This document shows, piece by piece, positions 33,712 to 44,900 of a stretch of DNA of 64,000 nt. Under the pieces are notes generated by a model. That model was not told where the DNA came from. It searched no databases and saw nothing but the letters and a program-made list of their open reading frames with translations. The position numbers and the translations under genes were made by a program. Source of the DNA: Aphrophora alni (Eukaryota; Arthropoda; Insecta; Hemiptera; Aphrophoridae); assembly GCA_963513935.1 (NCBI GenBank), contig OY740768.1, positions 13,747,993 through 13,811,992 of the forward strand. The letters run 5' to 3'. Within the stretch, counting starts at the first letter, position 1, and every line of letters begins with the position of its first letter.

Positions 33712-33870
33712 AAATAACTCACCATTATAAATGGAAGCGGCACGTCTATGGCGTATCCAAAACAATCACTAACTGGCTGGGTGATGTTGTCTTACCTGAG
33801 TGGACCTTGTAGATTAGAGTGGGGGAATTTTATCTGTAAACATTACACAGTGAGGCATAACGCAATGTCT
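33712..33870. repeat. Dispersed repeat shared with 3475-3660
   Basis: Contains AATAACTCACCATT, TTAGAGTGGGGGAATT and CACAGTGAGGCAT in the same order as the earlier copy. The TCACCAT block mimics an ATG-donor junction on the minus strand, but it is repeat sequence. Confidence 0.5.
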
Positions 33871-34179
33871 TAAGCAATGTAATCATCACAGGATTGTAGT
33901 ATTAAAACAAATATATCAAATTTTTAAAATAAAATTTTCACTGTAATAAGCCGCTTTACAGTTGTGCTTTTAATACAGAAAACAGCTGTTTTGGGACAGA
34001 ATACGGATATAGATATTCTCGGCATAGGACGAAACTTTTTCAGAAGTTAACTGATTTCAAAAAATAATACCACAAATTGTTCATTAAATCAACAGTAAAC
34101 CTCAAAATACAATTACATTAGTAAACAATAGCGTTATATTTGTGTTCCTTGTGTTTTTGTTCATTTCCTAATTAAAATT

Positions 34180-34650
34180 ATGCATTTCGACGATGAAGAT
34201 GTTGAAATAGACGTTCCTGAAGGCATTGCATTTCAAGCTTCTGTAATTGCATCAGAAACACTCTCATCAAAACCTAGATATGAAAAAGAGTGCGAAGAGT
34301 TTTGTAAATGACGTGAGCATAAGAACATGAAAACTGTAACTCATAGTGTCGTTTTGTTTGTATGTTACGGAAGTCCAAAATTATGGAAACTGCCACTTTG
34401 TGGTCTAAATATTCTATGCTGAAAAGCTGTCTATCAGTGAAAGAAAGTTTAGGTTAGGTTAGGTTCTAGTAGAAGAAAATGTAGATGTTAGTCACAAAAT
34501 ATTGCCTTTCTTAAAGGTCAATCTACTGGTTACAAATATTTAAAATCCAAAGCTTGTCCTCAGAACAAGTTACACAATTCATACGTGAAGCACCCGAGGT
34601 GAAATGGTTGTTTAACCAAAGTACAGTAGCCTCAGACTAGGAGTGTGTCT
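34180..34650 (+). pseudogene. Tyrosine-recombinase/Crypton-like coding fragment
   Basis: An open start (34180-34311) encodes MHFDDEDVEIDVPEGIAFQA, then AKSV-type residues up to EECEEFCK and a stop. After it, in shifting frames, come TLWSKYSMLKSCLSVKE (34400-34447), FLKGQSTGYKYLKSKA (34510-34555) and QVTQFIREAPEVKWL (34570-34612). These resemble, from memory, the N-terminal SAM-like region of tyrosine recombinase-like proteins found in Crypton-type transposons and their domesticated relatives. The catalytic C-terminal half is not present. Stops and frameshifts make it a remnant. Alternative: a fragment of a domesticated host gene of this class. Confidence 0.45.
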
Positions 34651-34659
34651 GGTGTAATG

Positions 34660-35540
34660 GGCGTGTCCTCCCTTCTACTTGCTTCCCTAGCCTGACTTGA
34701 CGGTACAACCCATTTCAAGAAAACTAGGTACACAAATTACTGCTTAGCTCTAATATGTCTTTAAGTGTCCATTTCTTTAATATGCACCTTTCTGTACTTT
34801 TGTAAAAGTTTCATTCTTATTTACACCGATAAAAGAAACGAAAATAGGGTACACAGAAGCATTTGAGGTCTATACTTTTTTATTGGGATTGTCCCGCTGA
34901 AAACAAACGCAACAAACGAAGTGTGGGGGCCCCTCTTTTCCTCTCCACCCCAGACACATTCCTACCATGAGAATACTGTAGTTTTGATATTTGGTATTTT
35001 TAAAGCTTGCCGTAGAATGAACTAATGTGTTTGACATTGTAAGACATTAAGTATAATGGACGATTCTGTTGGTTTTCATTTGCGATGGAAAAATCACAAG
35101 CCTAGAAGTTTTACTATTGAGATAGGCCCTAAAGAATGTTGAAATGGTTTAAATTCAAGAAACAGAAAGCTGATTTATATGTAGGTTTAGTGTAATTAAC
35201 ATTCTTGTAAAATCATAAGTTTAACTCAAATAATAATTTAAAAATTAAAAGATTCAATTATGGTTATGGTGATTACCAAACTGGACAAAATCGTTATGGT
35301 CTCGAAACACAGAATTTATTACATTAGGGCCTACTATTTAAATTCACTACCAAGGAAACTCCGCTCAAATAAGAGTTAGGTCTCTATTACTCGCAATTAT
35401 TCTTCGATTTATCTCGTTGAGCAAAAAAATCCATTTGTAACTGTGATGGTAGATTTTAAAAATATCAAAATAAGATCATTTGAACAGCTGATTTCAAGTA
35501 ATTATTAAATTAAATTTAAGGTTAACCCTCAGAGGCTCAC
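34660..35540. other. Intergenic; one short BTB-like frame at 35056-35142
   Basis: A 28-codon frame starts MDDSVGFHLRWKNHK, which recalls the start of insect BTB transcription factors (xFCLRWNNHQ), but it stops at once and has no donor after the match. Nothing else was seen. Confidence 0.25.
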
Positions 35541-35547
35541 TTTAGTG

Positions 35548-35643
35548 AATACGACCTTGGTAATCCCGAAGGATTTAGTTGGATCTAATTTATTTTTTCA
35601 TCTAGTCTTGTGTTTGCTCCCTCTCCTTTCATCTTTCCTATCT

Positions 35644-35732
<89 letters not shown>

Positions 35733-35850
35733 ACAACGTTTGTTCTCTTCCGACCCTGACACTTTTAGAGTATTTATATATTTATGTTCTACCCTTCCTT
35801 TTTTTATAAGGTGATGATGACCGAAACGTTTTTCGCATTAAAACAACACG
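35548..35850 (+). repeat. SINE-like repeat, copy 4 of 6, with internal (TC)n expansion
   Basis: Has GGTAATCCCGAAGGATTTAG and TTGGATC (A-like region), CTAGTCTTGTGTTTGCTCCC, CTATCTGGTCTCTC running into the microsatellite, CCGACCCTGACACTTTTAGA and GTGATGATGACCGAAACG. Confidence 0.7.
35646..35729 (+). repeat. (TC)42 microsatellite
   Basis: 84 bp of uninterrupted TC, positioned exactly where other SINE-like copies have GGTCTCTCTT, so it grew out of the SINE body. Confidence 0.95.
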
Positions 35851-36789
35851 AAAAATAATTAATGTTTTGTTTATTGTTGGTCAAAACGATCCACAGAATA
35901 TCTGTGGTGTCAGCTTTTATTATATTTTATATAATTTCACTACCTAAAGCATATCTACAAAACGTTATTGATAATGGATAATAGTTGTATTAGTACAAAA
36001 CTTTATCTATGTAGGTTATTATTTTTGTGTTCGTAGGGAAAAAAGGATTTATCTTATCACTTATTGCAATGTGGCGTTGGAAATAATACAAGTACATAGC
36101 AGGTTTATCGTGTTGTTCTACGATTATACAAATCTTCAACTTTAACAGTTGTGTTACACTCTACAATACTAAAACTATAAAACAATAGACTGGGCAGTCT
36201 GTTTCTGTTCAGATGATGTGTGACAGTTCTTTCTGAGGCTTTCACTGGATGTCTCCGATTGAAAGTTTCTGGAATAGTGTGGACCGGACTATTTGTAGCG
36301 TATGTCCTCAAGAGCACGAACGTACAGTAGGAGGAATACAGGTTGGGATGAGGCTAGAGGAAGGAGCTAGAGATAGAGATGACACATCTTGTGTTGCTCA
36401 GTTTTTGAGTACATTCGATGGGCAGTGTTTGGAACTTTTGGTTTTTATCGAAAACTCAATATCTGGGATTTTTGTAGAAATGACCACAAATACGTTTTGT
36501 TTGCCTTTTGGGTAATCATTAAAAGTCTCTGGATATGACCAAAATACACCCACATACCATGTTTCTTAAAAATAAATCTACGCTTTTGGGCTGCAGAGCA
36601 CTGCATCCTTCCAAAAACCAGTCATTTGGACTCAGGACGTCTCAAAACATATATATCCACAATAAAGTCAAAGTAAAATGGAGTCAAAATTTCAAAATCG
36701 CCACCAATCGAAACAGCTTTACCAATAGTATGTTTTTTTGAAGTGAAAACTTCTATTGGCGCGTTGGGTACTTTTTTGGGATGGACTTT

Positions 36790-36853
36790 TCAATAGAAAT
36801 CGCGTCACGCACCGTACCGTAATGCATCGCGTCACGCACCGTACCGTAATGCA
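36790..36853. repeat. Tandem 27-bp duplication
   Basis: The block CGCGTCACGCACCGTACCGT followed by AATGCAT is present twice head to tail just before the minisatellite. Confidence 0.9.
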
Positions 36854-36894
36854 ACTTTAATATATATAGACAACGGATACGCGCGCACAGCGCA

Positions 36895-37400
36895 TATGTA
36901 AACTCACATATCTACGAAAAATATTGCACAAACTTTCTCACATACCCATATATATTACAAACAAAAATCTACGAAAAATATTGCACTAACTTTCTCACAT
37001 ACCCATACGTATTAAAACTAAAAATCTACGAAAAATTATTGCACTAACTTTCTCAAACTCATATACATAGTCAAACTAAAATCAATGCAAAAAATATTGC
37101 ACAAACTTTCTCACATATCCATACATATTAAAACTAAAAATCTACGAAAAATATTGCACTAACTTTCTCAAACTCATATACATAGTCAAACTAAAATAAA
37201 TGCAAAAAATATTGCACAAACTTTCTCACATACCCATACATATCAAAACTAAAAATCTACGAAAAATTATTGCACTAACTTTCTCAAACTCATATACATA
37301 GTTAAACTAAAATCAATGCAAAAATATCGCACAAACTTTCTCACATACCCATATATAATAAAACTAAAAATCTAATCAAGTCACACTAATAATCAATGCA
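36895..37400. repeat. Minisatellite, about 57-bp unit, partly dimeric
   Basis: Eight or so units of ATCTACGAAAAATATTGCAC, AAACTTTCTCACATACCCAT and an AT-rich tail. From about 37026 the units alternate between a type with CTACGAAAAAT and a type with AATGCAAAAAAT, giving a 115-bp higher-order period. Array length is about 500 bp. Confidence 0.93.
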
Positions 37401-37479
37401 AAATATAATAAATAATTGTATTACATTTATTGAAAGTTTAAAATATTATTAATTTTTTAAATTGACAGTTAAAGTTTTC

Positions 37480-38535
37480 ACTTCTCTCTACCGTCCCGCG
37501 ACGGTAACATTTATTTTTTTCTAGGCCGATATCAGTCTAAAATAGTTCATTCTATGCAGATTGTCCAGTCAGGACTTCAGGACAATAAGGTCTAAGTTGG
37601 AAAACTAACTGATAAAAAATAAGAAATTTCCGTCGTTTCACGTCAGTGTATTTGATTTTTACCGAATATTATTTTCATTGTAGGATTTTGCATCGTTATT
37701 TGTCAAATTTATTTCGTATTTATCTAATCCCAAATAATCGTTGATAATAATGAACTTCAGAATAAAGTTTAGTAATTATTTAGCTTAGTTCTTTTAAAAC
37801 GTACTGAGTAAAAAATATAGCCTATACAAAAATAAAACAAATGTAAATTGTATTTAATAGACAAATTGCAAAGATACAAAGTTTGAAGTGTGTTCTTTGT
37901 TTTTAATAAGTAAAATTTGAATTTTGTATGCAATTCAGAACAATGGATTTTAAAATTTTTATTCCAAGTACAGTATTAGAATTTTAAAATATTTTGGTTG
38001 TAGGTCAATCTTGGGTGTTGAAGACAACTACCAAGAAATTCAATTTCCTCTTTTTTAACAATAACTCGGTCCAATGACCTACAAAAATGTATGTCATTAA
38101 AAAGAAACTTTTTTGTCTCTCGTTCAGTAATACAATGCAATAACTCGCCATTTTGGTTGTGTTGCATCAGACAAGGAAGATTTAGTTTACTGGTCTCGTA
38201 CCTCGTGTTGATGAGTGGCGCGGAACAGGTTTTACGAAGGTCGGAGAGTTCCTCGTTCATTGACCAATGATTAGGCTTATCTGTCAGTCAAAAAGTACAA
38301 AGAAGTCGTGAAGAACTAGTGCTGCAATTATTTTATCATTTTAATTATGAGAAGGTGTGCGTTATAGCAGAACGCGTAGTCCCTGCTTGTTACAGTAATT
38401 AGAAAATCACTTGCAAGCTTCTCACTTTTGGCAATGTTACTAACTTTAAAATTTACAAGAAGATTAAAATTTATAATTCGTTTATATTAGTTAATTGATG
38501 TTTTCAACTATTTATTTTAAAAAAGAATTTCCCTT
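37480..38535. other. Intergenic, no gene seen
   Basis: No convincing frame, exon or terminal repeat was recognised. Confidence 0.35.
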
Positions 38536-38540
38536 ATATC

Positions 38541-39429
38541 TACAGGGTGGTTCGTGAAGACACGGAAAAACGTCCAGAGATAAATAAAGATAAACATAGC
38601 TACGAAAATACTTAGTATTCTGTATATCCGCCATTTTATTTTATTTTCACAACAAAAAAAGGAAATAAGTAATATATTGAGTTCGAAATTGGTCCACTCA
38701 CTTTTTACGTTACGTTTTACAAGTATACTAAAAACAAATACTTTATTTTGTATGTTTCAAAATGGGAGCTGTTTAACTGATTACAAAAATTACAAGGGAC
38801 AAAATATTTTCTTTTTTAACACAAACAAAATGTTAATTTTTTTTTTAGGTCATATGATAACAGAGTTATTAACAAAAAATGTCAATTTACTTTCTTGTTA
38901 ATTGTCCAAGACACTTAAGATTAACCTAAAAATAAAACATTTTCGAATTCAGATTTGGAAATGTCAAATCAAACGAAAAATCGCTTTAATACTAAGGAAA
39001 ATAATTTTACCCTTATCAATAAATTCAATTTTTAGTTTTAGTTTTCAGTTTTTGATAACTCGGTTATCCGTTGACTTACATAAAAATAAATAAATTAAAC
39101 CCGTTTTGTTTTTTACATTTTTTTTTGTAAAGTAACGATTTCGATATTCGACATTCGACATTCAATATTTTGAACAGCTGCTATTTTTGTAAATATACAA
39201 AATAAAATCTTTGTTTTTGGTACATTTGTAAAACACAACATAAAACGTGTCAAATCTGAACTCAATATATTATCCATCACCAAAGTTATAATTTACTGTA
39301 AAAATCAAAATGGCACATAGATGGGACACTTAGGTTCTTCTGGCCTATGTTTACATAACTTTTTAATTTATTTTTACCAGTATAAGAAATCCTAAACTTT
39401 TCTTCTTTTTCTTAATGAATTACTCTGTA
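38541..39429. mobile_element. Possible TACAGGGTG-type MITE
   Basis: The left end TACAGGGTGGTTCGTGAAG and the reversed right end TACAGAGTAATTCATTAAG match at 14 of 19 bases. The interior is AT-rich and non-coding and contains a cell of the recurring ATCCGCCATTTT type. The termini are of the kind seen in Tc1/mariner-group MITEs. It is old and decayed. Confidence 0.4.
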
Positions 39430-39439
39430 TATAATTATC

Positions 39440-41060
39440 TAAGCGTTATTTTTGTTTCAATATTTTGAAGCAACAAGCATTTTTGTTCCTTCATTTTAGA
39501 GTTCCCAACTTCGTGAAGTCGGAAAAAATATACTTTTTTCCATAAGTTAGCTATAAAAATGTACACATTGTTCAAAAATTAAATAAATCGCATTTGAAAT
39601 AGACGGAGAGAAAATGCATCCATTAATACCTAAACGTTACCATAGTGATCGTTATATGAAAATAAAACAGCTGACTACACTTACAGATAAAAAAATTTAA
39701 GTTGAGATTTTTGTTGTTGTTGTTTAGAGGTGAAAACCTCTAGGTACCCATTGCCTTAAAAAAAGAACAATAGGAATAAAATAAAGACCCCTAACTCTCA
39801 AATACTTAATAGCGCCAGGATCGAAAGCTGGTAGGAAAGAAGAGAGTTATATGAATAGATACTAAATTTGATCAATATTGTTAGAGCAGATTTCATAAAA
39901 TCGTCATTTGAAGTTTTGGTCTGATAACAGCTTTCCCCAAATGTTGAATTACCGGAAAAATTAAAAAAAAACATGTTGAGATATGACCGATTTGTGAATA
40001 TCAGTCAACATTGTTGGAGCCGATTTGAGAAAAACTGAAATTTGAGTATTGGTCTTATGGAAGCTACGCCTAAATTGCGAGTTTTTGTAAAAATAAAATC
40101 AGAAAACCAAAATTGGATAAGAACAAGCATTTTAGTTTTTTCCGTTTCACAAAGAAAATGACAAGCTATTGATATATGCCTGAGATTTTAAGATTAAGAA
40201 ACTTGTGTGCTGCATTACTCAGTTCAGTGGTCTTTTGAAATGATAATACTTTAGTCTATTTTCATCTCAATTAACAATGGAACTGCTGATGTTTAATATA
40301 CATAGTATATTTGAATTCCAGCTCATTTGGGCTGTCATAACTCTAGCAGAGATGCATTAAAAAACTTGGCCAAACTGACATTTTGATGTAAATACATAGT
40401 ACATTACACCTAACTGTTCTTAATATTGATGTGTATACAGATAACATAAGAAACAAATATGATTTTCGAGGACAAGTTTAAGGGAAAAGGCTCCTTCTGA
40501 AGATTGAGCTGAATTATGAACAAACTCCGTAAGAAATTTTAAATTTCGGAAGTGAGGAGTCTATATTTAAAAGAAAATTAAAAATCTCAAGGTGAATACT
40601 TTTTACTTAATTGAGGAATTTCTTAAATCCAAACTAAAATTCTAACGTTGTTAAGTTTTACTGTTTTTATTATGATAATCTGTCATTTAAAATTAATTTT
40701 TAATCATTTTCAATGTAACTATTTATTGTTAATTTTTTTAATGATATTGTAGTGACATAAGCCATGCAAAAAGTTATTTTTTGTCCAGAGCAAGAATAAA
40801 AAATTGAAATGAAAATGAATAGAAGAGGTGGACATTTATGTAAGTATATAGTAGTAACAACAGTATAATATATATATATATATTGTACATATAGTACTAT
40901 ATTTTAATCAACCCACGTCACAGACCTTTGGTTTTTTTTTACCAGGTTAACAGATAATGGTCCCCCACTATTTCTTACAAAGTTTGTGAAGAAACACTTT
41001 TTTGGACTTTGGCTACTCTGTTATTAGTTATTGTAAATGATGCCCAGTAACCAAGAGTTA
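39440..41060. other. Spacer upstream of UGT-B, no further gene seen
   Basis: 39470-39620 and 41265-41420 share loosely similar blocks (GGAAAAAATAT, TTTTCCATAAGTT), probably an old dispersed repeat. The UGT-B promoter should lie in the last few hundred bases. A TATA run at 40867-40884 is present but cannot be called a promoter element. Confidence 0.35.
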
Positions 41061-41067
41061 AATAAAA

Positions 41068-41070
41068 ATG
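41068..41070 (+). CDS. UGT-B start-codon exon (proposed)
   Basis: AAATAAAAATG is followed at once by the donor GTGAGTAAA. Splicing to 43842 gives M-K-L-L-I-L-I-L-L-A, a normal signal peptide in phase 0. The A at -3 suits initiation. The rest of the exon upstream would be 5' UTR. Chance occurrence within several kb is possible. Confidence 0.55.
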
Positions 41071-41881
41071 GTGAGTAAATTTCAATGTTTCAATTTTATG
41101 TACCGTTTACAAAATTTGTGAAAAATCCTATCTTTTAAAAATATCAGTAAGTTTGTTAATCAACACAATTATGTTGATAAGATTTTAAATATTGAATGTT
41201 GAAATCTTAAAAACAAGGGAACACATCTATATATTTGAATCTATAAGCATTTTTTTTTTTTAAATTAGAAAGCAACGGTTGAGCCTGCAAGTATTTTCGG
41301 TCCCTTATTTTTAAGATCTCTATGTCGTAGAGTAGGAAAAATATTATTTTCCATAAGTTGAATAGAATAACCTATAAATTTTTCAATTTGAAAAAACAAA
41401 TCTTAGATAAATAGGTATATGTAGGGAAAATGCAATAATTAATTATGACCAAAGATACATTGGAGTAACATTTAAAGTTGAAATGTAACTACAGCCGTAT
41501 CTAAAATCTATTTGATAGCCACAATTTTGTGTACATAACCAAAAATTGACAATTTGTTGGCCATGGCGGAGGTGGATTTTTAATTTTTGATCTGAATCAT
41601 AATTTTTAATTACCCAACAAATTTAAATACACTGAGTTTGTAGGAAGTTACAAATCCTACATGTTTCTTCAAAGTATAAACCATTCACCATTCATTACCA
41701 TAACAACCCATTAATATCACATTTAATATCAGCTGATTCATTAGAATAACCATAAAATCTATTTGAGGTTAGGTTAACCAACAAGATCCATGAGAAATTG
41801 TCATATAGTGGAAAATATCAATAGGAAAAATAAGTACGATAGTTTTGTGCAAGACCAAGTTCTTAATAACAATGTTCAAGA

Positions 41882-41928
<47 letters not shown>

Positions 41929-44900
41929 TATATATAAACTATGAAAGTTTCTATGCTCCGATCTAGCATAGTCATCATTTGATGATGACCTACCCAAGGG
42001 GTTCCAACATAGTAAGTGCCAATTTGCCAGACCCTAGCTGGGTCTTCACCTTTCTTCATGTAGTCTTAGGTTAAATCCTACTCTTTCATCTTTACTATCA
42101 GGTTTCTCTTGACTAGCTCTTATTCTCTTCCGACCCTGATGCTATTAGAGTACGGTATTCAAAGACTAGGGATATTTTATTTTATGCTCTTTTCTTCTTT
42201 ATTAATAAGGTGATGATATCCAAAAGGTTTTTCACCTTTAAACAACAAGGGGAAAACAATGATGCTGACCTCAATGGTTAGGTTAGTGACCAGTATAGCA
42301 ATTAACAGCTAACATAATACTAAAGAATTTAAAGTTCGAATAACATACGAGTGAGATAATGATTTCTGTATGTGTTGTACACAAACAATTTTATCTTTAA
42401 ATACAATTTACACAAACTTTTCCTCATGCTTATAACACATTAAAAGGTTTTAAAATAATCATACATAAATTCGGTGATTGTTCACTTTACAACGGATTTT
42501 GGTATTTTATATTTATTTTGAAAAATCTTATTTTAAAATATGGGGAGAAAATGTTGCAGTTAATCTTATATATAATTCGCTAAAGAGTTTCTGCCTCAGA
42601 CGAGTACTTCTTTAGGCTACTATAAGGCCGATTAAAAATAATAAACAATGTTATCTGCAGATTTTTATTTTAATCAAAATTATTTATTTTCCTTGGAAAC
42701 ACTTATTTTGTAATAAATTTATAATTTACATAACAAGCCTGTTTGGTTAAATAACATGTTTCACAACAAAAATAAATTTTGTTTGAGAATTTATAACAAC
42801 TGTTTAAAATTATTTTAAGGTAATTTATATTATACAGTACTGTACTTACATTATTTGTGAGGTTTCATGATGTGTTATGATTGATGAATTGCATCTTAAT
42901 GAATTGAACATAATGATACCATGGTTGAGGCCACCAAACGTGAGGATATTCTGAACTAACATTTAAAAAGGACACAGTGTATTGGTTGCTTTTTCAAGTG
43001 TCAGTCTACTTATTCAGTATATAAAGTACCTTATCGGTTAGGTTTGGTAATCATCAACAATTTAGAATTCACTTTTTTGACTGATCTTCACGTTTCATGA
43101 CCTCAGGAAACAAAAAGAATGATTTTCGACATACCATCTATCTTCGTTGTTGTCTGTATGTAAGCATGATATCAGCCACAAAATGCAAAAAATAAGATAG
43201 GAATATCTTATTTGGTATAGGGGACTATTTTATTCCATTTTCAAAATGGAATTTTTAAATGGAATTAAATTGACTACTGTTAGTTAATTATTCAACATAC
43301 CTTTTTATATCTTTCGTCAAAAGTACTTCTGTTGTGAAACTGCTCCTCTTCAGGCATAGCTATTTTCACCTCTTCAGGGATAGCTGTAGCAACTTTGAGG
43401 TGAAAGAGCTGTAGCAATTACACAAGGGAACTACTTTGACGAAGGATATAAAAAGGTATGCATGTTGACTAACTTAAGTTTACTAGATGGTTATATCTGT
43501 AGATGTCTAATGTTGATGTGAAACAGCTGTAACAGTTATACACCAGAACTACTTTGGACGAAAGATATAAAAAGGTATGTTGATTAACTTAAGTTTACTA
43601 ATTGCTTTCATCGGATAATTTATGGTTAACACATTGAATTATCGTCACCGTTATTCTAACATTCACAACCAGAAACCAATTGTAACTTTCCAATTACCCA
43701 TGATGGTGGGTCTATACTGTAAAATATTGAGTTTCCATGGGGATTGAACCCAGAACTTCTCATTCATCAATTTAATAACACAATTAAATACACAAGTAAT
43801 TAAATAGTTTATCAAATCATGTTTGTTTTTTTTTGTTCCAGAAACTATTGATTCTTATACTACTAGCTATGGCAACGGCGCAGTGCAATACAGCTAAGAT
43901 ATTAGCAATTCTTCCGATGCCTATTTTAAGTCATCACTTGGTTTTCAGACCAATCCTAAAGGAACTGTCAAACAGAGGCCATGATTTAACACTTGTTACC
44001 ATGATACCAGCTGATGACGCTAACTACAAACAGATCGTAGTGAATGGAAACAATCTTAAAAAACTACAAGGTATGATAATCCGTCTTCATCAATCCCTTT
44101 TGCTAGTCAGCTATAAGGGTTTCCTAATGGAAATAAATGGTCTGATTCCTCTAGACATTCCCAGGAAGTCCTTCATTACATGGTTTTCTTAAGGCCTTTT
44201 CTTTCTCCTTGATTTGATGAAGCCTTCTTTGACTTTCTTTCTCTTTGTTAAAGATCGAAGATCTTTGTCCTTTCCCTATTCCTGCACAGAAGCATTCCAG
44301 TGAATATTTTCATCTCATGGATATTTTTACTCAGGTGGCCCTGTAATGAACCCTACCATTTTCCTGCTTAACGAAAAAGGTCAAATCCTATTTCCTCTGT
44401 TATAGCACGAAATAATAGTTTGCTTATTCTTAGACCTGAGATACTCCTCCACCTCCTCTCAAGTGTAATGGTGTCCTCGTGCATATGCCACAGAACAGCA
44501 CAGGTCTTTGTTAACCAGTATGTTGACACATGCATTCCTACTAATACCAGCTTATCCAGGGACCCAGCGAAGCATTACATCGTTGAATCTCTCAAGCTGT
44601 GATGGGATTCATTACAATCCCAAACTAACTTTGACTTGAATTCGTTTGAATTCAGTGTTTTCACAAACATCTGACTTTCTCTCTGAACCTTAGAGATTGT
44701 TTTGACCTCGTAACTAAACTAATATCTAATATCTAACTAATAAACTATATCTAAACTAAAATTTTCCATACTATTCATTTATGGCTTAAAAAGGAGTTTT
44801 CAATTTCAATTCTTCAGTCAAACTTCTACAACTATTATAATCTATACATTATTACCTAATTAACTACAACCTAACTAATATTACATAACTGAAAATTACA

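Noticed and set aside
33716..33726. Minus-strand ATG followed by GTGAGT as a possible UGT-A start exon
   Set aside because: The same TCACCAT block occurs in another copy of the same dispersed repeat at 3475, so it is repeat sequence, and it lies 16 kb from exon 1.
35056..35142. BTB-domain-like N-terminus (GFHLRWKNHK)
   Set aside because: Only about ten residues match, a stop follows soon, and no donor is present. Most likely chance or a tiny pseudogene scrap.
44420..44602. 60-codon plus-strand frame in UGT-B intron 1
   Set aside because: It is the antisense shadow of the LINE RNase H fragment.
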